From NCBI GenBank assembly GCA_037013495.1, contig CM072806.1, forward strand, positions 27,282,001 through 27,346,000: DNA of 64,000 nucleotides, written 5' to 3'. Shown piece after piece: positions 23,123 through 35,478 of the stretch (position 1 is the stretch's first letter; every line of letters starts with the position of its first letter). This DNA comes from Hippophae tibetana (taxonomy: Eukaryota; Streptophyta; Magnoliopsida; Rosales; Elaeagnaceae). Below the pieces are notes generated by a model that was not told where the DNA came from, did not search any database, and saw only the letters and a program-made list of their open reading frames with translations. The position numbers and the translations under genes are program-made.

Positions 23123-24787
23123 TGATAAGACAAAATCAGCATCGAGTTAGCAATACTGATCTTGTAGAGACTTTGGTTTTACATTTGTAAAACTCTCGTA
23201 AGTGCACAAACTGTTTTATAGAAAATGACAAGTATACTCCCAAGGTCGATATATGGATTCAATAAACAATTATGTAAATTTTTATCATTCATAATAATAG
23301 AGTATTTATGGATATAATATTAAGTTAATTATGCTTGCTCATATTATTTAGGTTATTAAAGATATAAATCGATATTTATTGATTCTTTCTTTTTATATAA
23401 ATACCACATTTGATGGGGTTAGATATTTTTTGTTAATTAAAGCAATCAATTAACACCTATGGGTGAGGTCGAGAATTAATTAAATTAATTAATTTAATTC
23501 TTTTTTTCAAAGAGATTGAAAATGAACCATTTTAAATTCCACCTTTGGTGGGATTAGACATTATAAACTTTATGCAAGGTGTCCAAATTAAACTTAAGGA
23601 TTTAACTATATGATCACAAACTTTTAAGTGTTAAAACCATTACTGAAAATATGTTGTCAATACATTTTCGAATAATAGTTCTTATAAAATCTTTTGAAAT
23701 AGAGTTTTACTCTAACTACCGAGCAATTGTACTAACAAATGAAAGGGAATTACTCTAAATCAGATCGGATAATTAAACCTTAAAATCTAATTTTTAGTTT
23801 TAAGTTTGTGATGAAAAATAATATATTTCTCTATAACAACTTTAATATAAAATCTTGAATAGAAACAAAACTAATTTATTTTATAAAAATGTTTTACCTA
23901 TTTAATATTTCTCAAGCATAACAACATTATTCTTATATATTATTTACAAACAGATAATCATGTTAAATTTAATCATAGATAAAGTAAATATAACATATAA
24001 GAATAAAATATAAAAATAACTATAAAAAAATTATTTTAAAATTATATCTCAAAAGAATCCTTACAGAACTTTGATGTTAATTCTATTTCTGAAAAAACTC
24101 CAAACGGATTTGCATTTCTATTTATTGAATCAAAAACTAGAAATTTACAAAAGCATAACTAGCTCTTCTCCAAAAGAGAAGAACTTTAAAATTAAAAAAC
24201 TAAGAAAGCTTTATAGAGAGAGAAATCTAGAGAGAGAAAATAGATTTTGAGGGATTGTGTGATTAGAGATTAGGGGAAAGGGTCTTTTTATTGATGAGGC
24301 AAAGGATAAAAATGTGGAAAAATATCTCAAAATTTGGTTTTATACACGTTTGGAAAGGGTGGCACACATGTGGGGAGAGATTTGTGGCGGGATAGGTGTT
24401 GACACACATAGAACTTGTGGCAGACGGGCATTGGCTCGTGTGGGATTCAATGTGACATACTTATGGGGTGTACAAGTCTAGCGTGGGCACGTGTTGGATG
24501 AGCATGGGACTCGGCACGAGCGTGTATTGGTTGAGTGTGGGACTCGATTCGGGCATGTGCTTGTTAGGAAGTTTTGTGCATTTTCCATTTTTCCATTTTT
24601 TTTACTTTTCCTCATTTTTTCTCAACATATTTGTGATGTATTGTCTCCGGTATTTTTCTTCAAGTCTTTAAATTATTTTTGAACGAAAATACCTGAAAAA
24701 ATAAAAATACCCATGATTTCGAAAAAATAAATTTATATAAAAATATGATAAAATCATACAAATATAAATCTTTTTAAGCAGTCATCA
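23123..24787 (-). repeat. 5' LTR of non-coding element copy 2
   Basis: About 1.67 kb, the partner of 19421-21179. Shared landmarks are 'aagtgcacaaactgtttta', 'agtatactcccaaggtcgat', 'tagattttgagggattgtg' and the GC-richer block at 24350-24560 containing repeated ggcac/gcgtg words. The terminal hairpin is decayed here (tttttaagcagtcatca). Confidence 0.82.
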
Positions 24788-25967
24788 AAGCCTCACTGAC
24801 CTTACTCTTGTCACGTTACAAGGATGATTTTTTCCATATGAATAATGTCACCATTCATTTCTTTATAACCCATAAAGCACTCCTTGTAAGGGGTCATGTG
24901 AAAGGTATACCTTGAGTTCAAGAACCACGTACCTTCAAATTTTCTAAAGAAAGCACAAGTGCATTACCACTATCATGACCCATCTTATCAACTGTCGCCA
25001 TTGATGCATCTCCACTACTAGTGTCTCCTCCTTCTTAAAATTCCCTTTCTTATTACACAAGTAGTAATTCACATTGTCTTTTGAACCAAGGAACTTTGAT
25101 TGGCATTTTCCTTTATCACAACTTTGGCTTCTTTCCTCCTTCTACCATGTGAAAACAAGACATCATCACCACATACTCTCCCAGCAATGTCAAGCTTCTC
25201 TACCTTCAACTCTAGTTCTCTCATTTTCAAATGAGAGATATCATATCTTCCATACTTGAGGCTCGTCTTCACTTCCTAGTAGGAATTCAATAAGTTGTGA
25301 AACAACAAGTGAGCAATATTTTCATCTCAAATACCATTTCCGATGTTTGACAAAAAATGGAAATTCTCCATAACTCTACCAAGTTAGGCTCTAATCCTTT
25401 TGACATATCCATTCAAAACCCGAACAATTGTTCTCTCAAATGGAACCTCAGAGACATCATATTTTGCATATAAATGTCATCCAACTTTTTCCATAACGCC
25501 TTTGTAGTCTTTGCACTTTGAACCTCACAAATAATATTATTGTTCAAGTTTAAGAAGATTGAGTTGTAAATTGTTCAACACTTATTTATTTTAACAATCC
25601 GTCAATCCCTCTGAATGCTATGGATTCTCATCTAAAGCTTGAGCTACCTTTTATTGAACTAACAAACTTCATTTCACTCTTCCAACTATAAAAGTCCTCG
25701 GTGAAATCCCACTTCTTAATTTCTATCCTACTCATTTTCAATATCAAAGTTGTTTCTAGAATACAAATTCACACCACAATATCAAACCCAAATAATTCAC
25801 AACAACAACTAGGGAATACACCCAAGTTGATTATGGATTTGAGACAACTTGTTTTAAAAATTAATCTCCTAGATATTCAAATATTGAAAAAACCAAGCAC
25901 AATGAAAATATCCAAGCAAACACCCAATGAATATATTTCGACAAAGACGCTACCAAGGCCTAGAAAT
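24788..25967 (-). pseudogene. Copia Gag, zinc knuckle and protease remnant
   Basis: On the minus strand, 24901-24933 encodes WFLNSRYTFHM. In the family this is WxLDSGCTxHM, so the protease Asp and Gly are both lost (NSR at 24910-24918). A broken zinc knuckle (YYLCNKKGNFKKEE) lies near 25040-25080. The open piece 25069-25272 contains SHGRRRKEAK, the C-terminal part of Gag. Further Gag text with stops runs to about 25950. An open frame on the plus strand (25701-25970) is antisense. Confidence 0.7.
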
Positions 25968-26611
25968 TGATATCAATAATAATGGAAAATAAGAAAAGAG
26001 ACACCAAATTTGTTGTGGTTCAATCCAATTATTGTGATGAGCCTACTTCACTTCATCACCTTTCCAAAGAGATGAGTTCCACTAGCTTCAAAGTTGGAGA
26101 TTACAAATACAATAGGAAAAAACTATAAAGTGAAACATCACTCTAGAAAATAGCACTCAAATAGACCTCATATGCTCTCACACTCAACAATAGTGAAAAA
26201 CCTTCTTCCTCTTTTTTATAGGTTCTCTCTTAAATTTCAAATACTATCTTAATGTTCTAGAGCATATGATAGGTGCTTATACATACCCAAAATTACATTT
26301 ACAAATATGCCTAGTAAAAACCAAGCTTGATAATGTAAATCCCATACCCATTTTGGTCACTTTGCATGAAAACAATATTCTATTTGTGATGCTTAATCGA
26401 TCAAGCCAAAGCTAGATTGATTGAACTTGTAAAATTCCACTTCCAATTTTACCCAAAAACTCCTCGCACGATGCTCGATTGAAGCTCAAACGATCGACCT
26501 CTAAAGTGTCATTTTCTCCATTCCATGCAATGATCATAGTCCTACCTTTGATACTTGATCTCCCATAATGGTTTTCAAGTATCCTCTATGGATTTGCATC
26601 ACAAAATTACA
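25968..26611 (-). repeat. 5' LTR of Tnt1-like Copia element
   Basis: About 644 bp, the partner of 14538-15172, ending acaaaattaca. On the minus strand the interior starts with text resembling a decayed initiator-Met PBS (TTGATATCA...GGCC near 25955-25975), so the exact inner boundary is uncertain by ~10 bp. Confidence 0.78.
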
Positions 26612-27469
26612 CTAAATGTATCCCTACTAAAATTGCATTTTCATTCAAAAATAAACTACATGTTCTATAAATGACTGTGTGTTTTGCCTGATTTAGTAGC
26701 AAGGTATGATTAAAAAAAATACATTCGCACTCTATTAGTATTCCTACCATGTTGATACAAATGGAATTATGTAAGATACCCTTTTCTATCATTTATGGTG
26801 TTATGTAAGTGATATAGTGATATTATTGTTATTTTGCACATCTTGAAATTGAAATGTGATTTCCATATCTTTTGGATAAGTTATCTTGAAATTTTTGAGA
26901 ATATATTGAAATTATCATTATTGTTAAATTGTAGTAAAAATATCATTTTTGGCTAAAATACCTTAGATATTACAAATATTGTTGTTGAAATATCATTATA
27001 ATATAAAAAAAGTTAAAAAATATCAAATATGCACGTGAGATGAGGTTGATTGGTTATAATGTCATAAAAATATATTTATTTATTTGTAGTAGTTAATACA
27101 ATTAGACAATATACTTAATTATTTCAAATATTTTAACTACTTATTCTATAATGTATTAAAAAAATATTTTTATACAATATTTTAATTAATTAATCAATGT
27201 AAATACTATAAGTATTTAAAATACATGTATGAAATAAAAACATTAATTTATAATATAAGTAATTGATTATTTTGATGTTTTATAAAGTTTCATAAAAAAT
27301 TTCATAATTTTGATAAAGTTTTCATAGTTCTATAAATTTTTTCAAAGTTTCCATTGATAATGACAATATTTTCAATATTTTTGAAAATTTTATATCTTGA
27401 CATCTTCCATCTACAAAACCCAAAAGGCTAGAACGTTTATACATTAACACTAATTTATGCAAACCCAAA
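26612..27469. other. Unassigned, extremely AT-rich stretch
   Basis: No gene. The ends share weak inverted similarity: 26850-26930 resembles the reverse complement of 27330-27410, including 'atattgaaa' and 'attatca' words. An old MITE-like element is possible but unproven. Confidence 0.35.
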
Positions 27470-27720
27470 GATCAGATCTTGGAACCCACAATCAATATGT
27501 GATTGAGAACTCCATGAAAACGTCCAAAGACCCAACAAACAATGGAAAACAACCCCAAAAAAGATAATTTTTTTAGATTTTGATAGGACCTCAACCCATT
27601 AGTTATCGTAGAACCATGAACCTTGGTATAAGAATGTTAGGACCTTGACCTTATGGCTATTATTGAGCCTTGAACCTCAATATAAGAGATGTCACAAAGA
27701 TAACCAACTAATCAATGCCA
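27470..27720. repeat. Degraded dispersed repeat, also at 38690-39010
   Basis: Contains two diverged copies of a ~60-bp phrase, 'gacctcaacccattagttat' at 27590 and 'accttgaccttatggctatt' at 27645, each followed by words for gaaccttga or gaacctcaat. A similar phrase (cttgacccattggctatag...) occurs at 38820-38860. It is probably an LTR fragment of an unidentified old element. Confidence 0.4.
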
Positions 27721-27799
27721 TTTTAATTATATATTTATGTATCAACACCTGCATATTTATGATAATTTATTGTACCCTATGAATTTTATGTGTTTGTTT

Positions 27800-28420
27800 T
27801 GTGCTACATCGGTATCAAGGAAAAAATACAAGTAAACAAGTTTAAAAGGTGTGTTTTAGAGCAAAATGAGTACGCTAAGGCATGAGTCAAGTTGTGTTGT
27901 GGAACACTCTTCTTGGGTCCCTATGGAATTTTGGAAAAAGATTGCATGTATTGGCATGAGTCCAAGTGTCGCGTGACATATGACTCTCGATTGAAATTAT
28001 AAGTACATAAATTGGTTTAGCGCTGCAGCATGAGTTCATGTTCGCACAACACAATCCTTTCAGGTGTAGTTTCTTGGTATGAAATTAGCATCGTGTTGTG
28101 GTATGATTATAGGTACACTGTGGCCTACATTTTGTATTTACACAAAATTGTCTAGATTTTTATCATTATAATACAATTGTTTCTAGATTTATTCGGATTA
28201 GAATTCTAAGTGTATTACACCTTTACAACCCTAACCCTATTTACATTATATATAGCTCTTATTCTATAAATATTTAATTAGGGTTAAGCATAAAATACGC
28301 ATAATAAGCATAGAAAATTGTAGGTTTTAAGTAGTAGCAAGATAGAGACAACAATAAGTTGGAGATCCACCATAGATTCCAATCAATAGTTCTTCATCCT
28401 CTTCTTGTTGGATAATACAT
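27800..28420 (+). mobile_element. Possible LTR fragment
   Basis: A GC-richer block with repeated 'gcatgagtc' and 'gtgttgtgg' words (27870-28120) is followed by a TATA-like 'tatatatagctctt' at 28246 and a transcribed-like tail. This layout resembles U3-R-U5 of Athila/Tat LTRs. No partner LTR, PBS or TSD was found. Confidence 0.3.
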
Positions 28421-28856
28421 ATGTAAGAATAATTGCACCAAGGTCAATTGTTCTACTGACTTAAATAGGTAACATGGACATAGATGTAGGGTGAAAATGT
28501 TGACCCATAGAATCCTTTCATGAGTTCTATACCAATTTGAAAAAGCAAGTCTTACAAACGTGAATCAAGAAAATAGACTACAAAAGTACAAGACAACAAG
28601 CTCAATTTAATACACTGCAAAAATAATCAGTAGTAAGAAAGAAAAAAATGCAGTAAACACACTAGTGGCAATGTGCTTTATAGGCTTCTATCCAGGCTAG
28701 CAACAAGCACAAGCATAGAAAACAATGAATAACATGTGAGACAAGAATTCCTACTGGAACAAAAAAGGATTTTCAAGACTTCATATGTGAGAACATATTC
28801 AATAAATTATGATTGTACTTGCAAAGCATGTGATGAAACAAAACATAGAAAATCTT
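28421..28856. other. Unassigned stretch
   Basis: Nothing recognisable. A-rich, without open frames or clear repeats. Confidence 0.35.
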
Positions 28857-29465
28857 AAGAAATAGTCTGTCACTTGGTACACAATCAATATAAGGAGATA
28901 GTGACTCCTTAGAGACTCATACCAAACTCACATGAGATAATAAGAAAAAATAATAAAAATTAATTTGAAAGGAGGCAGATTCATTTAGTATAATAAAAGT
29001 AATAAACATAAAGATTTAGGCATGCTACAAGTAAAAGAAATAAAGCATGCAACTAAATAAAACAAATAAGCCTTTTAAACAAAGTTTAGATCTAGTATGT
29101 TTGTACATACACAATAGAAACTCAAATTATCATAACATACTAATCTAATCATGCATAATAATATTGAAGAAGTCTAAGACCCAGTATATAATTAGGCTAT
29201 GGAGATATTGACTTCTTAAGGACTTGTCCCAAACAAACAAATAATAGAGTGATAAACACTTGATAGATAAACAAAATAGTAGTATAAATAATCATAGACA
29301 TGCAATATTATAAAGAAAATGCAATATTCAATATTCAGAAAATAGGCAATAAATGATAAAAGCTTTCTAATCAAAGTTAAAGATTCAATATGTAGAGACA
29401 TACACAATTTAAACTCTTATTGTACTAGAGAAACATTAGAGCATGCATAACACCATATATAATGA
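28857..29465. repeat. Diverged tandem duplication, ~300-bp unit
   Basis: Units 28857-29165 and 29166-29465 share an order of words: 'ggagatagtgactccttaga' and 'ggagatattgacttcttaag', then 'acatacacaatagaaactc' and 'acatacacaatttaaactc', then 'gcatgcataat' and 'gcatgcataac'. No coding capacity. Confidence 0.6.
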
Positions 29466-31096
29466 GGTAAACCTACATAAAGCCCCTACCTATGTGGTAA
29501 CATCTTTGGGTTGCTTATGGAAAACACTCGACAACCACTTGATAGCAAATACATCCAATAAGAAATAAATTATTACAACCCTGATAGAAATAAAACCCCA
29601 ATTACCTCTATAAGTCGGGACAACTATCTAAACTGACTATTGTTGTCCTTGCTTGCTACCTCTATAACAACCTATTTTGACACACGAATCTAACTCTTCT
29701 CGAAAGCCAAAACCATTATATGTGGTATGGTCATAAGTTATAGATCAGTAATGAGTAATATGAAAAATCAATAGAACCACCCTTGAATATGAACACCTAA
29801 TCATCTTTGTGGGATACACAGTCAATCCATATATTTCACACAACCAAATATATGAAAACTCAAATAGTTCATCTCAATTCACTCTCACAAGGTTGTCCTC
29901 ACACTAAAAGTTGCATGAAGGCAACAACCAATCGATACACGGCTTACCACCACACCAACTCCTCACCAAAAAATAACTCACAAACACCACCTTGAGTAAT
30001 CACCACTCAAAAGGTACAATTTTGCTCACTCAATCATGAATCACTAATACCAAACAACATACAAGGTTATTGTGATATGCAAATAAAAAACCAGATATTA
30101 ATTTGACAAATCTCTGCTACATATTTTTCTATACAAGAAAAAAAAAGAAATAAGGATATTTATAGAAGTCACCCAAGCTCACGATTACCATCGTGGATGC
30201 CTCATTGGGGGTCCTCACCGACCATCTCGTCGGGGGTCCATCGAGGGGTCCAATGAGGCTCTTGTCAATGACCTTATCGAGGTGCCAAAAAGTCTAATAT
30301 TTTGTTTCCAAAATTATCGAGTAATTTTCATAAATACTTGCACCTATAATGAAATATAAATATGAGTAACGTCACTCCACCTAGCATGCACACTACAAAA
30401 ACCAACCCCATGGTGTGTGTAATCATGCTTTCAAACACAACATCTCTAACAATGTGAGTGTATGCATTACTAATCCATAGTAACCAACCTTACATAGATG
30501 AAGACAAAGCACTAAGTAAATTAAACAGACTCCACTATTTGTACATGAAAAGCTAACACACAAACACAAAGTACAACACAATTTACGCTCTTTTTATTCT
30601 TCTTTCTTGATTGTAAAGATTTAAATGATGATTTTTTCAAAATGTATGGCTAGTTTCATTATGTGATTATGGGCAATATTTAAATCCTAGACTATGACTT
30701 GTTTAATTAAATACTATGATGAATTTTTTGTTTCAATTTTTGATTCTTGATGTATTTGACTCTATGTTTAAATTTCAAAACTATGCATATATGAGTTAGA
30801 TTAGCTAACTAATTTATTGCACGAATATATTTAATGCTAGTTTAAGATATTAGTATACAATCACAAATTTTGTTTTTTAAAGTGGTATCTTGTTGCTTTG
30901 TAACATGTGTAATAAGTAGGGTTGAAAACATTCGTTAAAGGTTACTAAGGGTTGTAATCTTGAGTAGTTTAATCATCTCTTTTTTAGAAGTTAATGCAAT
31001 GAATGGATTAAATCTAGCAAGTATACCTCAAGGTTATTCATGATTTAGGTTTATTTATGATGATACCCTAAATGAATTACAAAGTAAGAAAGGGTG
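29466..31096. other. Unassigned stretch
   Basis: No gene recognised. A short GC-richer patch at 30170-30290 repeats 'cgaggggtcc' and 'tcgtcgggggtcc' words. It ends at gggtg (31092-31096), the left flank of the next LTR element. Confidence 0.35.
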
Positions 31097-32910
31097 TGAT
31101 GAGCCATAAGACAGGCATTACAAATATTGATCTTGCGGAATATTTTGGTTTTATATTTTTTAAAACTCTCGCAAGTGCACGAATCATTTTATAGAAAATG
31201 ATAAGTATACTCCCAAGGTCGATCTAAGAAAGGAATATAAGTGGTTTTTAATTTATTATTCAAAATCTTAAAAACAAAATTAAATCCTAAACATCCTGTC
31301 ACAATATTTTGATTTGTTTGTTTCCTAATCTAATAACATAAAATAAATATATATATAGATTTAATAAACAACAATGAATTTTTTTATCATTCATAACAGT
31401 GGATTATTTAAGAATATAATAATTAAGTTAATTATGTTTGCTCATATTATTTAGGTTATTAAAGATATAAATTGATATTTTTTGATTTTTTATTTTTGGT
31501 ATGAAAATATCTTTAGACGGGGCCCAAATTATTTTTTTAATATTAATGAAATAATATCTTTAAGTGGGGTCAATTAATTAATTAAGTATTAAATTTTAGC
31601 TTTATTTCTAAGAAAATAACAAACTATCTAAGAATTTAATTATCCCAGTACTCACTTTCAAGTTTTAAAACCATTAGTGAAAATATGTTGTCAATAAATT
31701 TTGAATAATAATTCTTATAAAAACTTTTTAAATAGAACTTCACTCTAACTACTAAGCGATTGTACCAACAAATAAAAAAGTACTACTCTAAATCAGACCA
31801 GATAACTAAAACTTAAAATCTGATTTTCAAATTTAAGTTTATAATGAAAAATAATATATTTCTCTCTAACATTTTTAATATAAAATCTTGAATAAAAATA
31901 TAATCAATTTATTTTATAGAAATATTTTACTTATTTAATATTTCGCAAGCATAACAACGTTATAATTATACCATATTTACAACACATCTAGGCATATTAA
32001 ATTTAATCACAGACAAATTAAATATAACATATAAGAATAAAACATAAAAAGATAATGGTAAAAAATCCATTAAAACAATACCTTAAAAGAATCCTTACAA
32101 GAGTTTGATACTAATTCTATGACTCGAAAATGTTCAAACAGATTTACATATGTGTTTATTGAATAAAAAATAAAAAAATATAAAAACATAGCTAGTTCTT
32201 CTCAAAAGAGAAGAACTTAAAAACTAAAAACTAAAAAAATAAAAACTTTTTAGAGATAGAAAGCTAGAGAGAGAAAGAGTTCAAAAAATTGTGTTTTACA
32301 ATGGGGGAAAATGGTCCTTTTATAAGGGAGGAAAAGGCTTAAAAAGGGGGAAAATATTTCAAAATTTGAATTTGGACATGTTTGAATAGGTTGCATGCAT
32401 ATGGGGTGCGACATTTTCGGTAGAAGGGTGGTTGGCATGGCAGACAAGCGTTTGGCGGGCGTAGGACATGACATGGTCTTGTGCTGGCACATGCTGAAAT
32501 CAGCGTGGCATGTGTTGGGTGTGTTTCAGGAATGTTTCGGGTGTGTCTGGGCATACACGCGCATTGCTGCACTTGGGACTCGGTAGGAATGGGAAGTTGT
32601 GTGCCCGATTTCGGCATTTTTGACATTTTTGACCATTTTGTCCTATTTTTTTCAATTTTCCCATATTTTTGACTTTTTATCATATCTTTTCTCAACATAT
32701 TTATGATGAATTTCCACCAGTATTTTTCTTCGAGTTTCCTTTTAAGTTATTTTTGAACAAAATAACTTAAAAACAATAAAAAAATACTTGTGATTATGAA
32801 AAGAGAGATTTATGTAAAAAAAAATGATAAAATCATAAAAATATGAATCTATTTAATTAATTAAAGTACCTTAAATCATGATAATTTTAGTTCTTTTTAA
32901 GCACTCATCA
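31097..32910 (-). repeat. 3' LTR of non-coding element copy 3
   Basis: Contains the family phrases 'gcaagtgcacgaatcatttt' and 'gtatactcccaaggtcgatc', a GC-richer block at 32390-32600, and the terminal hairpin near 32889-32905 (agttctttttaagcact, one arm mutated). Open frames on both strands at 32250-32700 fall in the GC-richer block and are not genes. Confidence 0.85.
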
Positions 32911-35478
32911 CAACCCCTAATCAGCTTCTTGCTAGTCCCTTAGCAAGGTAAGCGTTAAAAACTAAAAATTAAACTATCCTAAATCACTTCTATGGATTGA
33001 AGTGGTTGCATTTAGCATATGAAACAAATATTTTATCCCTTAGGTTTTCCTAGTGGATGAGTTAAGTCTCATGAGGGTTTTTAGTAATGATACCCACAAA
33101 CATGAACAAAAAATGAAAGCAAAATAAAACAAGAAGTTAACTAAAATTTAAAATAAAGTAAAAAAGACTAAAATAAAATAAAGAAATAAAATATAAAAAT
33201 ATATCATGCTTATAGTCTCTTTTAAATTTCATAATTAAAACTTAAGCATAGATTTTGTCAACTTCCTAAACATTCATGATTTATTATAATAATTAGTTGA
33301 AAAACATTTTCATATTTCATATAAAAAATGTATCAATTTAATTTCACCCAAACTTAATGTCAAGAATCTGAATTTGCTTTGACTTTATTTCTTGAAAGTC
33401 AATACTCTCAAAAAAACATTGAATCCTATGGGTTCAAACACTCATACTAAGGCATATGCGAATAGATTTTATGTTTAGAAATGAACTAATAAGTTCGCAT
33501 ACTTATAAAAGAAGAAAGAGTTCAAAATAGTGCATAACTTCGATCTCATGAAAGGAATCGAATGTGTAAATTATAAAGATACCATATATATTATTTTCAT
33601 AAATCAATCAAACTCATTAAGAATTTTTTTAAAGATTATATATATATTATTTATCTCTATTTTTGTTAAGATATTTTTCAACATTGTTTTTGGAGTGGAC
33701 CCATGTACACAATGTATATTTTTGTAAGATTTTGGTAAGTGGTTAATTTTGTGACTTTTATGTTTGCTTTTAATTTAGGTAACTCCAGATATATCTCTTT
33801 TTGGTAGAAGTCATGCATGAATAAGATAAAAGCATATACTATCAATTTCTAAATTATTTAATCTAAGCAAATGAAAAATAAATATACAACACTCTATTAA
33901 GATTAGAAATGTGTTTAGAGTAAAAAAAATATATTTCACTCAAAATAAAGAAAATTAGTCTCAAATTAGATCTCACCAAGGTAGTCTCCACTATTTGATT
34001 CCTAAACACAAATTTCAAGTTTAATATAATTTCCACACCTTATCAAGAAATACTAGTCATGACAAAAACTAACTAATTACCATATACTCCATGATATGTT
34101 TTCAACAATTAATCTAACAGTGCAAAATATTTAATTATTTACTTAAATTTGATTTAAAGAAATGATAAAGTTTTTTGAGAATTTTGTTTTTTAAAATTTG
34201 TTAAATTTTTTGAAATTAAGCATGATAACTTTTCACCACCCCAACCTAAAAATTACATTGTCCTCAGTATAACAGTTGTAAATTAAAGATAAAGAGAAAA
34301 AAGAAAAAAAGTTACATATTTCCTAAGAATGTGTTAGTGATGGAAAATTGCAAGTGCATCTATCATGTTTATCATTAAAGTTCACACGGATAGATCGTTG
34401 TGAACTTCTTATATCTCAACAAATATTTTTACTTTTAATAATTCTAAAATTGTTCATATGCAATTAAACTAAAATAAATAAAAGAAATTAAATAAACAAA
34501 ACAAATAAAATAAAATTACATAAAATGATGAGTTGTCTCACATCCAGTGCTTAGTTTAACGTCTTAACAAGATGTAACTTGGGGGATTTCATTTTAATTA
34601 AACTTAAATTCCTCACATCATTGAGTCAATCAAATTAACCTACAGGTAGGACAAGGTTGTTTACCTATACTTTTTCAGTCATGCCCTATGAATTTTCTAA
34701 ATTTTCTTTACTTAGGGATATGATTGTGGATTTTCGATAACCCACTTCTAGGTGCAAGTCAAATAAATAAGGCATAAAAATACATTTACACCTAGATCTA
34801 ATAAAACAACTACCTCCTATTATCACAGATTGTGATTAAAAAAATTGAAATTTTTGAGATAACTTCAGCAAATTTTTTTATTTTATTTTATTTTATTATA
34901 ATCTCTAAGTTAAATAACATAATAAGTATTAACCAAGAGTGTTTCCCAGAAATAATGGTGTGGCAAGGCCTCCTTAAAAATCATCCTCCTAGACAGAACA
35001 ACGTTCTCAAGAAAGACTATTGGCGCAAAGGCTTCTAAGAACTAGTCTCATAGATAGAACTCTCATAGATCTTTATTTTTCATGCTATTAAAATCTAAGT
35101 TAATTAAGTTAAGTGAAAATTTAAGTCAATTAAGTTAATAAATTAAGTTAAGTGAAAACCTAAGTTAATTAAGTTAATAAATTTAGTGAAGTAAAAATAA
35201 ATTAATTGAAGTGAAAATCTAAGTAAATTCAATTAATAAATTAAGTTAGGAATATAAATTAATTAAGTTAATAAATTAAGTCAAGTAAAAATCTAAGTTA
35301 ATTGGTTTTTTTATTTTTTTAGAGCTCATTATTTTAAAAAAAATATTTTTTAATTTTTAATTTTTTTAACTCAAAATAAATAAAAACAATCACAATTATT
35401 TAGAGCACAAAAAGTTTTCAAAATTTTGTTAAAAAATTTAAAAACACTATTTTTTCTCCAGCAACGACACCAAAAACT
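32911..35478 (-). other. Interior of non-coding element copy 3
   Basis: It aligns with the interior of copy 2 except for about 0.85 kb (~33110-33990) found only here; whether this is an insertion here or a deletion in copy 2 cannot be told. At 35090-35300 a short tandem of 'aagttaattaagttaataaa'-like words occurs (~35-bp period). Open frames 33530-33727 and 34832-35038 have no known domain. Confidence 0.75.
35090..35302. repeat. Tandem AT-rich repeat, ~35-bp period
   Basis: Five to six imperfect copies of 'ctaagttaattaagttaata' with 'aattaagttaagtgaaaa'. It lies near the PBS of copy 3 and has no counterpart in copy 2. Confidence 0.7.

Larger units (their letters stand above)
19421..24787 (-). 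mobile_element. Non-coding LTR retrotransposon (LARD-like), copy 2, nested in Copia
   Basis: LTRs 19421-21179 and 23123-24787 flank a 1.9-kb interior without coding capacity. A tRNA-Asp-type PBS lies at 23101-23116, next to the inner end of the right LTR, so the element reads on the minus strand. Target-site duplications are perfect: aagcc at 19416-19420 and 24788-24792. The Copia reading frame on the two sides resumes in phase once the element and one TSD copy are ignored. The two LTRs differ at many places, so the insertion is old. The interior contains a segment near 22020 resembling the 'gacgttaaa...gcgct' motif common upstream of gag in Tat/Athila elements. Confidence 0.9.
14538..26611 (-). 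mobile_element. Copia element (Tnt1/Tork-like), host of two later insertions
   Basis: Direct repeats of ~640 bp at 14538-15172 and 25968-26611 flank Copia coding remnants in the order expected for the minus strand: Gag (25.9-25.0 kb), protease (24.9 kb), GAG-pre-integrase (19.3-19.0 kb), integrase (19.0-18.3 kb), reverse transcriptase (17.9-17.1 kb) and RNase H (17.1-16.4 kb). A purine tract, GGTGGAGAAT, precedes the 3' LTR at 15173-15182. Without the nested solo LTR (15197-16398) and the non-coding element (19421-24787) the element is ~5.5 kb, normal for Copia. The flanks ttaaa and ctaaa match 4 of 5. Confidence 0.85.

Noticed and set aside
26850..27410. MITE with inverted ends
   Set aside because: Inverted similarity is weak and made of AT-rich words; chance matches are expected at this composition.
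32250..32698. Overlapping open frames up to 119 codons on both strands
   Set aside because: They fall in the GC-richer block of an LTR; the partner LTR at 35479-37351 does not keep the frames.
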